From contig NZ_BDCG01000004.1 of assembly GCF_001613385.1 (NCBI RefSeq), positions 480,038 through 544,037 of the forward strand: 64,000 nt of DNA, in the 5' to 3' direction. The notes beneath the pieces were generated by a model, which was not told the origin of the DNA, searched no databases, and saw nothing but the letters and a program-made list of their open reading frames with translations. This document shows, piece after piece, positions 18,094 to 26,723 of this stretch (positions are counted from its first letter, which is position 1; each line of letters opens with the position of its first letter). This stretch comes from Nocardia flavorosea NBRC 108225 (GTDB taxonomy: Bacteria > Actinomycetota > Actinomycetes > Mycobacteriales > Mycobacteriaceae). Both the position numbers and the translations under genes were made by a program.

Positions 18094-18663
18094 TTGGGCA
18101 TCTGGCGTAGGTCGGCGTATTGCGTGGTGGCCGGGGCGAGTGTCGTCTTGGTGGCGGCGGGGTGTGGGACATCGACCGAGGGTAGTGCGGAGCCTTCGGG
18201 TACTTCGGTGGCGGGGAAGTCTGTGGCGCCGGAGGTGCCGGACAAGTTCGACCCGTGCGTAGACATCCCCCAATCGGTTTTGGATACGGAAGGGCTGCAC
18301 GCTGCGGGTAGCGAACCGGACAAGGATGAGATGCGGCGTGGTGATATCGCGTGGAACGGTTGCATCTGGGTGGTGTCCGACGGTTACAGCGCCACCATCA
18401 GTGCGACGAATCTGACGATCGACATGGTGCGGGAGAGGGGAGTGCCTGGTACACGGGAGGCTGTGGTGGATGGCCGGACGGTCGTTATCACTCAGTCCAA
18501 CGGGCCGGATGCGTGTGGGTTGAATGCGGAGTTGGCGGGTGGAAGCCTCGAATTCCGGGTCAATAATCCGCCGTCGGGTCGGCTGACCGGAGACCAGGAT
18601 CCGTGTGATATCGGGATGCGGTTGGTGGAGAAGGTGCTTCCGCTGGTCCCGGCGGACGCATAG
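18094..18663 (+). CDS. DUF3558-like lipoprotein
   Basis: A 189-residue secreted protein with a basic start (GIWRRS), a hydrophobic segment and a lipobox ending VLVAAGC, with the lipidated cysteine at residue 24. The mature part has FDPCVDIPQSVLD, NGCIWVV and DPCDIGMRLVEKVLP, the cysteine pattern of actinobacterial DUF3558 proteins. The TTG at 18094 is preferred: it follows AGGGGAG and puts the signal peptide at the N terminus, whereas the longer frame adds a basic 33-residue stretch. DUF3558 lipoproteins are frequent neighbours of EspG and WXG proteins in Nocardia-like genomes. Confidence 0.78.
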   Translation: MGIWRRSAYCVVAGASVVLVAAGCGTSTEGSAEPSGTSVAGKSVAPEVPDKFDPCVDIPQSVLDTEGLHAAGSEPDKDEMRRGDIAWNGCIWVVSDGYSATISATNLTIDMVRERGVPGTREAVVDGRTVVITQSNGPDACGLNAELAGGSLEFRVNNPPSGRLTGDQDPCDIGMRLVEKVLPLVPADA

Positions 18664-18708
18664 GGGGAGTAGTTATGATGTATTCGAGTATCAGGGCAGG
18701 GGTGGGCC

Positions 18709-19161
18709 GTGGCGGACGAGGGTAAGCGTCCCTTTCAGAGTCAGATCGATGCGGCGAACGAGGGCCAGTTGTCGATGTCGTTCAGCACGGATGTGCGGGT
18801 GAACGCGGAAGAGTTCGTCTACATGGATCGCGACTGCGCGGCGATGAAGGACAGGATCCGTGTTTACCAGGGGATCGCGGAGGGGATCGCGGACCGTGAG
18901 GTGTGGGGTTTGGGCGAGACCCCGGAGACCTGGCCGCTGTCGGGCAAGGTCCTGGTCAAGCGTTTCCGGGACAAAGCCATGGGCGATGAATCCGGCAACA
19001 GTGTGCACGCCATTCTGGAGCGTCACTACCAGATCATCGACGGTATTCAGGAGTTGCATCGGGTGATCGCGCAGCGCTATCTGGACACCGACAGCGAGTT
19101 CGCCTCACGCTACAACGAGATCATGGCGTCAGCGCCGCAGGGATTTCAGGGGCAGCGGTGA
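18709..19161 (+). CDS. helical T7SS-associated protein, unknown family
   Basis: A 150-residue, mostly helical protein without a signal peptide. A YxxxD pattern (Y124-LDT-D128) near the C terminus resembles the type VII secretion signal. GTG at 18709 is the annotated start; the ribosome site is weak (GGCAGGGGTGG). The stop overlaps the next start, so it is probably co-expressed with the WXG/proline-rich protein. It may be a small partner or substrate, which is inference. Confidence 0.65.
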   Translation: MADEGKRPFQSQIDAANEGQLSMSFSTDVRVNAEEFVYMDRDCAAMKDRIRVYQGIAEGIADREVWGLGETPETWPLSGKVLVKRFRDKAMGDESGNSVHAILERHYQIIDGIQELHRVIAQRYLDTDSEFASRYNEIMASAPQGFQGQR

Positions 19162-20345
19162 GTGATATCGGCTATGAGCAGCCGCAGATCGATAAGCAGG
19201 GCGCGCGAGACAATCTCGCGGCGCATTCGCATACCGCGATCAGCCAAGTCTTCGAGAATATGAGCCCCACGGAAGCCTCCGCCGCCAGCGACGACTACGC
19301 CAAGATCGCGGACGGTTGGGCAGACGACATCACCACGTTCGCGGCTCGGATCCGGCGTTCGAGTCAATCGGCGTGGGAGGGCCCGGCGGGGGAGGATTCC
19401 CGGCGGGCGGTCAATGATTACGCGACCGACGCCACGAACCTGTCGCTGGCGTTGCAGGGTTTGGCGAACCGGGTCGACGATGCGGCGAACGCGGTATTGA
19501 ATACGAAGAACGGCATGCCGGCGGTCGTGGACGATCCACAGACCATCCTGTCTCCTGGAGACTGGTTCGACGGTGACGGTGGGGTGTCGGAGGCCGAACA
19601 AAATGCTCGTGTGCACGTCACCAACAACTACGGTGCCGGCATGGCCGCAGCGGACGCCCAGATCCCGGTCCTGCCGCAGCCGAAGGATCCGGTGGCAGTG
19701 GGGCCGCCCGGGGTAGGTGATCCCGGAGTCCCGGGTGGTACCGGCCCCGGTGGCCCAGGGACTTCCCCCTCGGGCGATCCGGCCGACCCGCAGACGCCGG
19801 GGGAGGAACCCTCGGGTGAACAGCAGCCCGGCGAACAGCAACCGGCCGGTGAGGAGACGACGGCCGGCGAGCCCGCGTCGACCGATACCGCCGGCACCAC
19901 ACCGGAACCCACCGTGCCGAGCACCACCGGGAGCCCCGCGGTGACCCCCGCGTCGACCACGACCAGTACGCCACCCGGATCCCCCGGGATGCCCTCCGGC
20001 ACACCCGGTTCCCCTGGCAGTCCGTCCGGTGCCCCGGTAGCGCCCATGCCGGGCCGGACGGTGCCGGGTACGCCCAGTGGTATTCCCGGCGCGATGCCGG
20101 CTGCCGCTACCGGCGCCCCGCCCGGTTCGCCGGCCGCTCGTGGTGGGATGCCGATGATGGGCGCGCCGGGCGCGGGCCGCGGCGGATCGGGAGAAGACGA
20201 CCGTGACCGGCAGACCCCCGATTACTTGATCAACGAGGAGAACACCCAGGAACTCCTCGGCGAGGAGCCGCGGACGATTCCCGGTGGTGTGCTGGGTGCG
20301 GATACTCCCGCCGCGCAGCCCGCCGAACGACCTCCCGGTTCCTGA
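19158..20345 (+). CDS. WXG-motif, proline/glycine-rich putative T7SS substrate (PPE-like layout)
   Basis: A 395-residue protein. Residues 1-150 are helical with a WXG motif (W73-E74-G75 in SAWEGPAGED) between helices, as in WXG100/PPE-type substrates. Residues about 170-395 are Pro/Gly/Thr/Ser-rich low complexity and end in an acidic tail. The GTG start overlaps the preceding stop. The layout (helical hairpin plus disordered Pro-rich tail) recalls mycobacterial PPE or EspB-like proteins, but no PPE signature is present at the N terminus. EspG, a chaperone of such substrates, is encoded 170 bp downstream. Confidence 0.72.
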   Translation: MSDIGYEQPQIDKQGARDNLAAHSHTAISQVFENMSPTEASAASDDYAKIADGWADDITTFAARIRRSSQSAWEGPAGEDSRRAVNDYATDATNLSLALQGLANRVDDAANAVLNTKNGMPAVVDDPQTILSPGDWFDGDGGVSEAEQNARVHVTNNYGAGMAAADAQIPVLPQPKDPVAVGPPGVGDPGVPGGTGPGGPGTSPSGDPADPQTPGEEPSGEQQPGEQQPAGEETTAGEPASTDTAGTTPEPTVPSTTGSPAVTPASTTTSTPPGSPGMPSGTPGSPGSPSGAPVAPMPGRTVPGTPSGIPGAMPAAATGAPPGSPAARGGMPMMGAPGAGRGGSGEDDRDRQTPDYLINEENTQELLGEEPRTIPGGVLGADTPAAQPAERPPGS

Positions 20346-20513
20346 TCGGCCGGCCCGCCCGGTACCGCCATCCAGGCGGTACACCGAACGTGCGACCGCA
20401 ATACCCGATTCCCGCACCCGCCGGGTACCGCTCATCCGACTCCGCACAGCCCGGATCGGCGATCTCGCGATCGCCGATCCGGTAACGCCCCTACCGAAAC
20501 GGATTTCACCCCG

Positions 20514-21293
20514 ATGGCCTGGACCTGGGAACCGGATACCTTCGCCGCGCACTGGTTCAGCGAAGGCAACGACCGCATGCCCGCACCCCTGCGCTACCGC
20601 AGCCGATTCCCTTCCCTCGACGGATTCGAGGCACACCGCGCCGCCGTACGCGCCGGTCAGGACGCCGAGGAGCGGGAGCGAGTCGCCCTGCTCGTGCACA
20701 CCCTCGCGCATTGCGATATGCGTATCGAGATCCTTTTCGGCTCGGTGAAACACCGTGGCGGCGACGGCCGTACCCGCAAGGACCTGCGTCTCGTGGGCGC
20801 CCGCACCCACGCACACGCCGCCGTGCTGAGTCAGACGGCCGTGCACGGGACCGATAGCGATATCCGGGCCCAGTTGGTGCGCGCCGACCAGCTTCCCGCC
20901 ACGCTCACCGCCGCCCTTCCGCCGTGTGAGCCCGGCCGCGACAAGCCCGTCACCTTCGATCTCGCGGATGTGAAACCCGCCGCGGACACCGGGTACGTCC
21001 CCGACACCGACCCGCGAAACCCGCGCCGGCAATTCTCGCAGCTCGCCTGTCGCCCCGCCGACGGCGGCGGACACGCGATCCTGCGACTCGGCAACTTCCA
21101 TGCCGCCCACAACCGGCACCGCGCCCTGCAATGGTTCGATATCACCGGCGACGGCCGCTACCTGGAACAACGCAACCGCACCCATCTCGAGCTCCGGCCC
21201 GCGACCGCGCAGGGCTTCACCGCCGTGTTCACCGGATGGATCGAACAGGCTCAGCGAACACTGCGCGAGATGGCGGACGACGCGGCTTACTGA
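20514..21293 (+). CDS. EspG-family ESX secretion chaperone
   Basis: A 259-residue protein resembling the EspG fold. It has the N-terminal LxxxE/FP segment (DRMPAPLRYRSRFPSLDGFEAH in part) and a central strand region (ILFGSVKH, LRLVGARTHAHAAVLSQ). Its C-terminal half contains ILRLGNFHAAHNRHRALQWFDITGDGRYL, cited here only by its core RALQWFDITGDGRYL. EspG proteins bind PE/PPE substrates in the cytosol and keep them competent for ESX export. It is the last gene of this cluster. No ESX core genes (eccB-E, mycP) are nearby. Confidence 0.75.
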   Translation: MAWTWEPDTFAAHWFSEGNDRMPAPLRYRSRFPSLDGFEAHRAAVRAGQDAEERERVALLVHTLAHCDMRIEILFGSVKHRGGDGRTRKDLRLVGARTHAHAAVLSQTAVHGTDSDIRAQLVRADQLPATLTAALPPCEPGRDKPVTFDLADVKPAADTGYVPDTDPRNPRRQFSQLACRPADGGGHAILRLGNFHAAHNRHRALQWFDITGDGRYLEQRNRTHLELRPATAQGFTAVFTGWIEQAQRTLREMADDAAY

Positions 21294-21355
21294 CCGCCGG
21301 TCGGGGGCGGGCACGTGCCTGGTGCGTTCGCCGGAGGTTCGTACTCGCATGAGGT

Positions 21356-21811
21356 TCACCGATAGTCCTGGGCGCACAGCAGTGGTGGATGCAGCCCCTG
21401 GTCGACCAGCCGGATACCGGTCCATGGGCAGGGGTGGTATCCGTGTGGACCGATCCGGCCGGCCTGGATCGGTGCGAATTCCCGGCATCCGCCGGGGCAG
21501 GCGATCGAGGCGATCGGCCCCCACGGTGTCGCGCCGGGACGCGTCACGATACGGAGTTGCCGGGTGGTGATGAACGGCGTGCACCCACACGGGGGTGCGG
21601 TGGGTTGTACCCCGACCCCGATCCATGGGCACAGACCGGCGACATTCCGGAAATGTGGTGCGATCTGCCCACCGGTCACCAGTGCACCGCGCAGGCAGTG
21701 CAGTGATTCGGGGCATCGGATGATGAGCTCGCTGTCGTCGTGGCGCGAGATATCGAGCGCGGTCAGCGGGATCCAGGGGTCGGCGTGCAGATCGCAGGTG
21801 TCAACGGCCAT
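21356..21811 (-). CDS. cysteine-rich hypothetical protein
   Basis: A 151-residue protein with scattered Cys pairs (IRCPESLHC, CGC, ACPGGC, HPCPW) and many prolines and tryptophans, which suggests metal binding but no family. The start overlaps the 3' end of the small gene upstream by 11 bp, so the two form a pair. The codon pattern on this strand fits coding sequence. No function is proposed. Confidence 0.55.
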   Translation of the reverse strand: MAVDTCDLHADPWIPLTALDISRHDDSELIIRCPESLHCLRGALVTGGQIAPHFRNVAGLCPWIGVGVQPTAPPCGCTPFITTRQLRIVTRPGATPWGPIASIACPGGCREFAPIQAGRIGPHGYHPCPWTGIRLVDQGLHPPLLCAQDYR

Positions 21812-22064
21812 ATCGCGCCTCGGGGTGGGCCGCGCGGTAGCGGGCGATGACCCCGTCGATTTCGTATTGGGTGCGGATCACGGGTCCGCTGCCGGTGTCG
21901 AGTTCGCGCAGGCCGCGGGCAACTCGTTCGAGAACGTCGAGGTCGGCGCATTCGGCCGTCCGCCACAGCCGCGCCGCCGCCCTTGCCGCCGCGCGGCTCG
22001 GTGTCCTGCGCTGCGGTAGCGCGGTTTCCCCGGTCTGGATTTGTTCGGTGTGGATCCGCGGCAT
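21801..22064 (-). CDS. small hypothetical protein
   Basis: An 87-residue protein with an Ala/Arg-rich middle (SRAAARAAARLW) and a C-terminal LRELDTGSGPVIRTQYEIDGVI helix pair, quoted here as RELDTGSGPVI and RTQYEIDGVI. It overlaps the Cys-rich gene. Similar short pairs accompany WhiJ-like XRE/DUF397 modules in actinobacteria, and such a module is divergent here. Function unknown. Confidence 0.5.
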   Translation of the reverse strand: MPRIHTEQIQTGETALPQRRTPSRAAARAAARLWRTAECADLDVLERVARGLRELDTGSGPVIRTQYEIDGVIARYRAAHPEARYGR

Positions 22065-22450
22065 CGGTGGCTCCGATCGTCGGTCGATTCGCTTGGGCTG
22101 TGCTCTTCTGACCGGCTCAGTAGAGCGGACGGACTCGCGGATTCAGCGCCGGTGCGGATGATCCGATCGAATCGATTCGCAGGCCCAGGACGTGATCCGA
22201 TGGTCGCTCGGCAGTCATCCGTAGATCCGGGTGGTCGTATCCAGGGAAGGCGGGCGCGAATTATGGATATCGACTCGGCGTTTACTCCCCACCAGGAGTG
22301 TCGTGCAGATTCGGCACGATTCTTGGTGGGGCAGTGGTATTTCCGCAGGTATGGTGCCGGGTATCGGCTGACGACGGCGCCGCGGGCGCACAGTCCGATG
22401 AGTTTCTTCAGACCGAATTCGAGGGCGTGATCCGGGGAAAGCAGGTTGTC
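22065..22450. other. 386-bp divergent leader region
   Basis: It separates the two small minus-strand genes from the XRE regulator and presumably holds both promoters. Frames here (for example 22041-22430) show no domain or ribosome site. I see no clear palindrome. Confidence 0.4.
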
Positions 22451-23329
22451 ATGGCAGATATCGGCTCGACTCTCCCGCGTCGCCAAGTCGGGCGATACCT
22501 GCGGGAGCTACGGCAGGGCGCCGGGCTGACGATCGCGGAACTGGCGCGACGTATCGAGCGCGGGGCGACGACCGTGCAGCGGCTGGAAACGGGGACGGCC
22601 GAACGCATCCGGCTCTGGGATATCGACGCAATCTGCCGGGTATGCGGTGCCGACGACACGACCAGCAACGCGCTGAAAGGTCTGGCCCAGCAGGGCAACA
22701 CCAAGAGCTGGTGGCATCAATACGGCGACCTGATCCCGCTTGATTTCGACGTGTACATGGGATTGGAGGCGGGGGCGCGAAAGTTGACTTCCTTCCAAGA
22801 ACTTGTTCATGGGATGTTGCAGATCCCGGACTATGCGCGGACGCTGACTCGAATCGTTCACCCGTCGGAACCAGACAGCGAGATCGCCCGGCGGGTCGAG
22901 TTGCGGTGGCGCCGCCAGATCATGCTGACGAAGAAGAATGATCCTCTGCCGATCGACGTCATCTTGGATGAGTCGGTGCTGCATAGGGTGATCGGAAACC
23001 GACGCATTATGGAAGCACAGCTTCGGCACCTGGCGGACATAGGAACTCGGCCGAATATCGACATCCGCGTTCTACCGTTCGGCGCGGGTGTGCCGCTGGG
23101 TGATCTGACCGGGCCGTTCACAATCCTGGACTTCGTGAACCCCGTGAGTGCCGGTCCCGTAGAGCCACCCGTGGTCTATGCCGAAGGTTTCATCGGGGAT
23201 ATGTATTTCGAGGAGCCGGACGTGGTTCAACAGTTTCGCGAGGCACACGCCAACCTGCGGCGGGTAGCATTGACCGCGCAGGACAGCAGGCAACTGCTTC
23301 GCGAGAAGGCAAGGGAGTTCGCAAGGTGA
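22451..23329 (+). CDS. XRE-family regulator with DUF5753 domain (WhiJ-like)
   Basis: A 292-residue protein with an N-terminal HTH (RQVGRYLRELRQGAGLTIAE, then RIERGATTVQRLETG) and a large C-terminal DUF5753 region marked by MLQIPDYARTL and LRHLADIGTRPNIDIRVLP. This is the arrangement of the Streptomyces WhiJ family. Such regulators work with a small DUF397 partner, here encoded immediately downstream in an overlap. ATG at 22451 gives the family N terminus; the longer frame upstream lacks similarity. Confidence 0.88.
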   Translation: MADIGSTLPRRQVGRYLRELRQGAGLTIAELARRIERGATTVQRLETGTAERIRLWDIDAICRVCGADDTTSNALKGLAQQGNTKSWWHQYGDLIPLDFDVYMGLEAGARKLTSFQELVHGMLQIPDYARTLTRIVHPSEPDSEIARRVELRWRRQIMLTKKNDPLPIDVILDESVLHRVIGNRRIMEAQLRHLADIGTRPNIDIRVLPFGAGVPLGDLTGPFTILDFVNPVSAGPVEPPVVYAEGFIGDMYFEEPDVVQQFREAHANLRRVALTAQDSRQLLREKAREFAR

Positions 23330-23532
23330 GCGCTGATCGATCCGAAACTCGCTGGTTCAAGAGCAGCTACAGCGGCGGCAGCCGGGATTGCGTCGAGGTG
23401 GCGTTCATCGAGGGCGATTCGGTGGGTGTGCGCGATTCGAAAGACCGCCAGGGTCCGGCCCTGGCCTTCGACCCGGCGGCCTGGGATGCTTTTACAGCGA
23501 GTACCCGTTCCGGCCGGTTCGACCGGTCGTAG
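23326..23532 (+). CDS. DUF397 protein, copy 1
   Basis: A 68-residue DUF397 protein: WFKSSYSGGSRDCVEVAF, a VGVRDSKD turn and FDPAAWDAFTASTRSGRFD. DUF397 proteins antagonise or partner with WhiJ-like XRE regulators. The GTG overlaps the regulator stop. The next gene is a close tandem copy. Confidence 0.9.
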   Translation: MSADRSETRWFKSSYSGGSRDCVEVAFIEGDSVGVRDSKDRQGPALAFDPAAWDAFTASTRSGRFDRS

Positions 23533-23571
23533 CCCGCCCCCTGAGATTCGATCAGTGAGGGAGTTCGCAGG

Positions 23572-23778
23572 ATGAGCGTCGATCGTTCCGAAACCTGCTG
23601 GTTCAAGAGCAGCTACAGCGGTGGAAGCCGGGAGTGCGTCGAGGTGGCGTTCATCGAAGGAGACGTGGTGGGTGTGCGCGATTCCAAGGACCGCGGCAGC
23701 CCGGCTTTGTCCTTCACCCCTGCGGCCTGGGAAGCCTTCACATCGAATACCCGTTCCGGCCGGTTCGACCGACCATAG
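23572..23778 (+). CDS. DUF397 protein, copy 2
   Basis: A 68-residue paralogue of the preceding gene, offset by 246 bp and differing at about 15 positions. The leader GGGAGTTCGCA is also duplicated, so the repeat unit includes the ribosome-binding region. The start is ATG rather than GTG. Both copies are intact, so both probably work, perhaps with shifted specificity. Confidence 0.9.
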   Translation: MSVDRSETCWFKSSYSGGSRECVEVAFIEGDVVGVRDSKDRGSPALSFTPAAWEAFTSNTRSGRFDRP

Positions 23779-23986
23779 TCCACTACTGGGCGGTGAAACC
23801 GAATGCGGGGTGCCGACTTCGGGTTCGGCTCGAGGAAGCGTGGCCGAGCAGTTCCGTTTCGGTTGCATCGAGCGGTGACCGACTTCCGGCGGCGGGCTTC
23901 TCGGCAAACCCCAATAGTGTCGCGAGGTTGTCCGGTTCGGACGCCTCATGGTTCACTGGTTCGGCACTATGGGAAGGGGGCAGCGA

Positions 23987-24310
23987 GTGGCGGAGCCATT
24001 CGAAGTGGAGCCGAGCCATCTGGACGCGGCCGCGGGCAAGTTGCAGATTCTCGCAGACGACAACGGCCACACCAAGTCCTATCTGGCGCAGTGGCTCGAG
24101 CTTCCGGAATCCAAGGAGGGGCTGATCCTCCAAGGTCTCACCGGTGTTATCCAGGAGCTGATGACCAAACTGCAATCGAACTACAGTCAGCTGGGGCGAG
24201 TGACCGGTGAATCCGCCGCCGAACTCGTCGCGTCGGCTCGGATGTATCGCACGACGGACAACGCCACGGCCGCAGCGCTGGACAGTGCCTACGACAAGGG
24301 GGATCGATGA
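23987..24310 (+). CDS. EspC-like small T7SS protein
   Basis: A 107-residue helical-hairpin protein starting AEPFEVEPSHLDAAAGKL and ending AAELVASARMYRTTDNATAAAL. The length, the helical repeat and the YxxxD signal (Y87-RTT-D91) resemble the ESX-1 EspC/DUF2580 group. A GTG at 23987 follows GGGAAGGGGG by six bases; an upstream ATG at 23948 adds an unsupported stretch. The stop overlaps the next gene (ATGA), suggesting a secreted pair or complex. Confidence 0.75.
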   Translation: MAEPFEVEPSHLDAAAGKLQILADDNGHTKSYLAQWLELPESKEGLILQGLTGVIQELMTKLQSNYSQLGRVTGESAAELVASARMYRTTDNATAAALDSAYDKGDR

Positions 24311-25047
24311 ATGCCAGGCCCGTCGAAGCGTTGACCACACCTGAACCCGAGGACCCGATCCCGGATTTGGTGGAACTAGCGACGAATGCGAACCTGGTGT
24401 CTCCCGCCTACTGGCTGAACGGGGTGTGCAAAACACTCACCGGATTCGATCCGATCGGCACGATAACCAACTATGTTGCGGGTGATTGGGCAGCCGTCGA
24501 TCAGGCCGGAATCGCTATCGGCAACATGGCGAAATACAATGCCGATTTCGGTGCCGCGATCGAAGATGCCGTCAAGGAGTTCGAGACCTCTTGGAAGGGA
24601 AACGCGGCCGATGGATCGCGAGAATACTTCCAGGAGCTCGTCGACGGGCTGAACGGCCAAATCGAGGCCATACAAGATATGTCCTACAGGATCGACTCGT
24701 TCGCAGGAGAGTCGTACCTGATGGCACAGACCGTCTCGGCGATCGTGCAGAAGATGTTCGACGATGCGTTTCTCTACTTTGTTTTCCAGGCTGCCGCCGC
24801 ATCCTTGACGTCGACTGTCGCGGGAGCTCCGGCAGGGGCAGCCATGCAGGCGGCGGCGGCAGTCCGCGCGCTCGGCGTAATCAAACATGGGATCGCTCTG
24901 CACGGCCAGTTCGGCATGTGGTTCGCCGCCTCCGAAGGGGTTCTCGGGGCAGTGGAGGCAGGTATGAATGCCGTCGTCGAATTTCCGGAGATCCCTGGAA
25001 TTACGGCAGCCGAGGGCTATGACCACCCCGGAGCGATAGCAACATGA
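24307..25047 (+). CDS. long WXG-type helical protein, putative T7SS substrate
   Basis: A 246-residue protein. The N-terminal about 30 residues are polar; a helical region then contains a WXG motif (W96-K97-G98 in ETSWKGNAADG) followed by EYFQELVDGL. The C-terminal half has hydrophobic helices (FLYFVFQAAAASLTSTVAGA and APAGAAMQAAAAVRALGV) that could insert into a membrane. The architecture is like the EspA/WXG-domain proteins encoded beside EspC-like genes. It overlaps its neighbours on both sides. Function unknown; effector or pore-forming roles are speculation. Confidence 0.68.
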   Translation: MNARPVEALTTPEPEDPIPDLVELATNANLVSPAYWLNGVCKTLTGFDPIGTITNYVAGDWAAVDQAGIAIGNMAKYNADFGAAIEDAVKEFETSWKGNAADGSREYFQELVDGLNGQIEAIQDMSYRIDSFAGESYLMAQTVSAIVQKMFDDAFLYFVFQAAAASLTSTVAGAPAGAAMQAAAAVRALGVIKHGIALHGQFGMWFAASEGVLGAVEAGMNAVVEFPEIPGITAAEGYDHPGAIAT

Positions 25048-25565
25048 ATACCCCAGAGCAGCCGATATTGGACGTCGCGCACGGCGACAAGGCACTCTCC
25101 CAGCAGGCGACCCGCGCCCTGCGGATACTGGCCCAGCATTCTTCGGATCCGGACCTGAAGAATCAGATCAGCGATATCGCCAGTGGCCGGTCGAGTGCGC
25201 GCGAACTGATGAACAACCCGGCTTTCAACCACATTCTCGATAATGTGGCCCCGGCGGCGATCCGCTGGGCTGCCGAAACACCCGCCGCCGAGCGTGAGCG
25301 ACTTGCCGAGCAGGGCCAGGCCGATCTCGATCGGCTGAGCATGGAGTCCACGGTCCCTGAAACACAGCCGACTCCGCCGATAGATGTAGCTGATCGTCCG
25401 TCTGGCGATTCGGCGGCCAATGCCCCGGAAGCCTCCCCTTCTCGCAACACCCAACCGGCACGCGATCCGAAGAAATCGTGGCGCGATATCGTCGTCACCC
25501 CCGACGAACCGGATGAGGACGACCTGTACTTCCAGGAACGCCGCCGCCGCGGCTGGTTGGAGTGA
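25044..25565 (+). CDS. hypothetical acidic/proline-rich protein of the T7SS cluster
   Basis: A 173-residue protein. An N-terminal helical region of about 110 residues (LSQQATRALRILAQHSSDPD, NQISDIASGRSSARELMNNP) precedes a Pro-rich linker and a charged tail ending in EDDLYFQERRRRGWLE. There is no signal peptide or membrane segment. It overlaps the preceding gene and sits one base before the next, so it belongs to the same operon. No family recognised. Confidence 0.6.
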   Translation: MNTPEQPILDVAHGDKALSQQATRALRILAQHSSDPDLKNQISDIASGRSSARELMNNPAFNHILDNVAPAAIRWAAETPAAERERLAEQGQADLDRLSMESTVPETQPTPPIDVADRPSGDSAANAPEASPSRNTQPARDPKKSWRDIVVTPDEPDEDDLYFQERRRRGWLE

Positions 25566-25566
25566 C

Positions 25567-26211
25567 ATGAGCGCGGACCACCGGGGGCCGGTGGCCATCG
25601 CGATTCGTCCCGATCCGGGGCCGCGGGCACAGGGCGGTATCGCCACCAGAAGGCCATCGGTCTTCGTGGTAGCCGAGGCGCTACCGGATCTATGTAGCCA
25701 GCATGGAGGCGAGGTGGTGGTACGGCTCCGGATCGAGGCGAAATTCGGCGAGCCCGCTCCGGAATCTCCGCAGCTGACCCTCACGCACGACATAGTCGAC
25801 GGCCCCGGCCATGGCTCGGTGATGAGCGCCTTCCGGGCCCCGGCAGCCGATGCGATGGTTACTACGGAATGGCCCTGCTGCCGGTTGTGCCGGCGTCGCA
25901 TGCGGTTCTTACGCTGGATGGGCCGGGTGCTCGTCGGAGTCGCGATGCTCATACCCGTCTCGTCGCTCCTGTCGATCGCCGCGCCGGACTGGTTTCGCTC
26001 GCTCGCCATCTACGACAACAGCATTCTGTTCGTCGAGCTGTTTTCGGCCCTCGCGACGACCTTCTTTTCGCTACTCGTGGCTGCCCGGGGCGCGTTCAGC
26101 TACGCGCGGCCGATACTGCATGCCCGGCTGAACGAAGGCCGGACCACGCTGATCGTGTCGGCCGCCCATCCGGAATTCGCCGCGGAATTGAAGGAGCTCC
26201 GCGTGGGGTAG
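25567..26211 (+). CDS. membrane protein of the T7SS cluster
   Basis: A 214-residue protein. A soluble N-terminal half of about 110 residues ends in a Cys-x2-Cys motif (WPCCRLCRRRMRF). Two membrane segments follow, near residues 120-140 and 155-175, then a basic cytoplasmic tail. ATG at 25567 lies right after the preceding stop. The CCRLC cluster could bind metal. The role may be a membrane partner or protective protein for the secreted gene products, but this is inference. Confidence 0.6.
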   Translation: MSADHRGPVAIAIRPDPGPRAQGGIATRRPSVFVVAEALPDLCSQHGGEVVVRLRIEAKFGEPAPESPQLTLTHDIVDGPGHGSVMSAFRAPAADAMVTTEWPCCRLCRRRMRFLRWMGRVLVGVAMLIPVSSLLSIAAPDWFRSLAIYDNSILFVELFSALATTFFSLLVAARGAFSYARPILHARLNEGRTTLIVSAAHPEFAAELKELRVG

Positions 26212-26300
26212 CGCTGGCACTCGATGTGGGGCGTTCCGGCTACCCGCCAGGTGCCTCGATCCGCCACAGCCCGGGCCCCAGGAACGCACGACAGCGTTAT

Positions 26301-26723
26301 TCAGTGCGCTGCGGCTGCTTCCCATGGGTTGATGATGGCGAGACCCAAGTCGGTGAAGTCTTTGACGTTCCGCGTTGCCACTGGGCAGTCGTTGGCTAGG
26401 CAGATCGCGGCAATCTGGGCATCCGCATAGCCGATCGGCCGGCCGCGGCGGCGACGTTCGGTGACAATTCGGCCGTAGATACGTGCCGCACGGAAATCGT
26501 AGGGTTCGACGTCGTCGCCGAATTCGTCGAACAGTTCCGTCGCCAATGTGGCCAGACCTGCCTTACGAGATCCCTCTGGCAGATTCTCGATCCCCGCCCA
26601 GATCTCGCCGATGGTCACTGCACTGATCGTGACATCGACTGATTCCCCCAGCCAGGTCAGTACCTGGCTAGCGGGAGCGGGTTTGAACAGCTCGGATACC
26701 ACGTTCGTATCGGCGATGATCAC
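26301..26723 (-). CDS. VapC-type PIN toxin
   Basis: A 140-residue PIN-domain protein. Acidic residues are Asp5 (IIADTNVVSE), Glu40 (TIGEIW) and Asp101 (GYADAQIAA), and a TRNVKDF motif ends at Asp122. It is close to the FitB/VapC group. It overlaps the antitoxin gene by four bases (ATGA). The expected role is an RNase inhibited by the antitoxin. Confidence 0.9.
   Translation of the reverse strand: MIIADTNVVSELFKPAPASQVLTWLGESVDVTISAVTIGEIWAGIENLPEGSRKAGLATLATELFDEFGDDVEPYDFRAARIYGRIVTERRRRGRPIGYADAQIAAICLANDCPVATRNVKDFTDLGLAIINPWEAAAAH

Noticed and set aside
22797..22810. KstR-like AAGAACTTGTTCAT
   Set aside because: Inside the XRE coding region with two mismatches at the outer positions.
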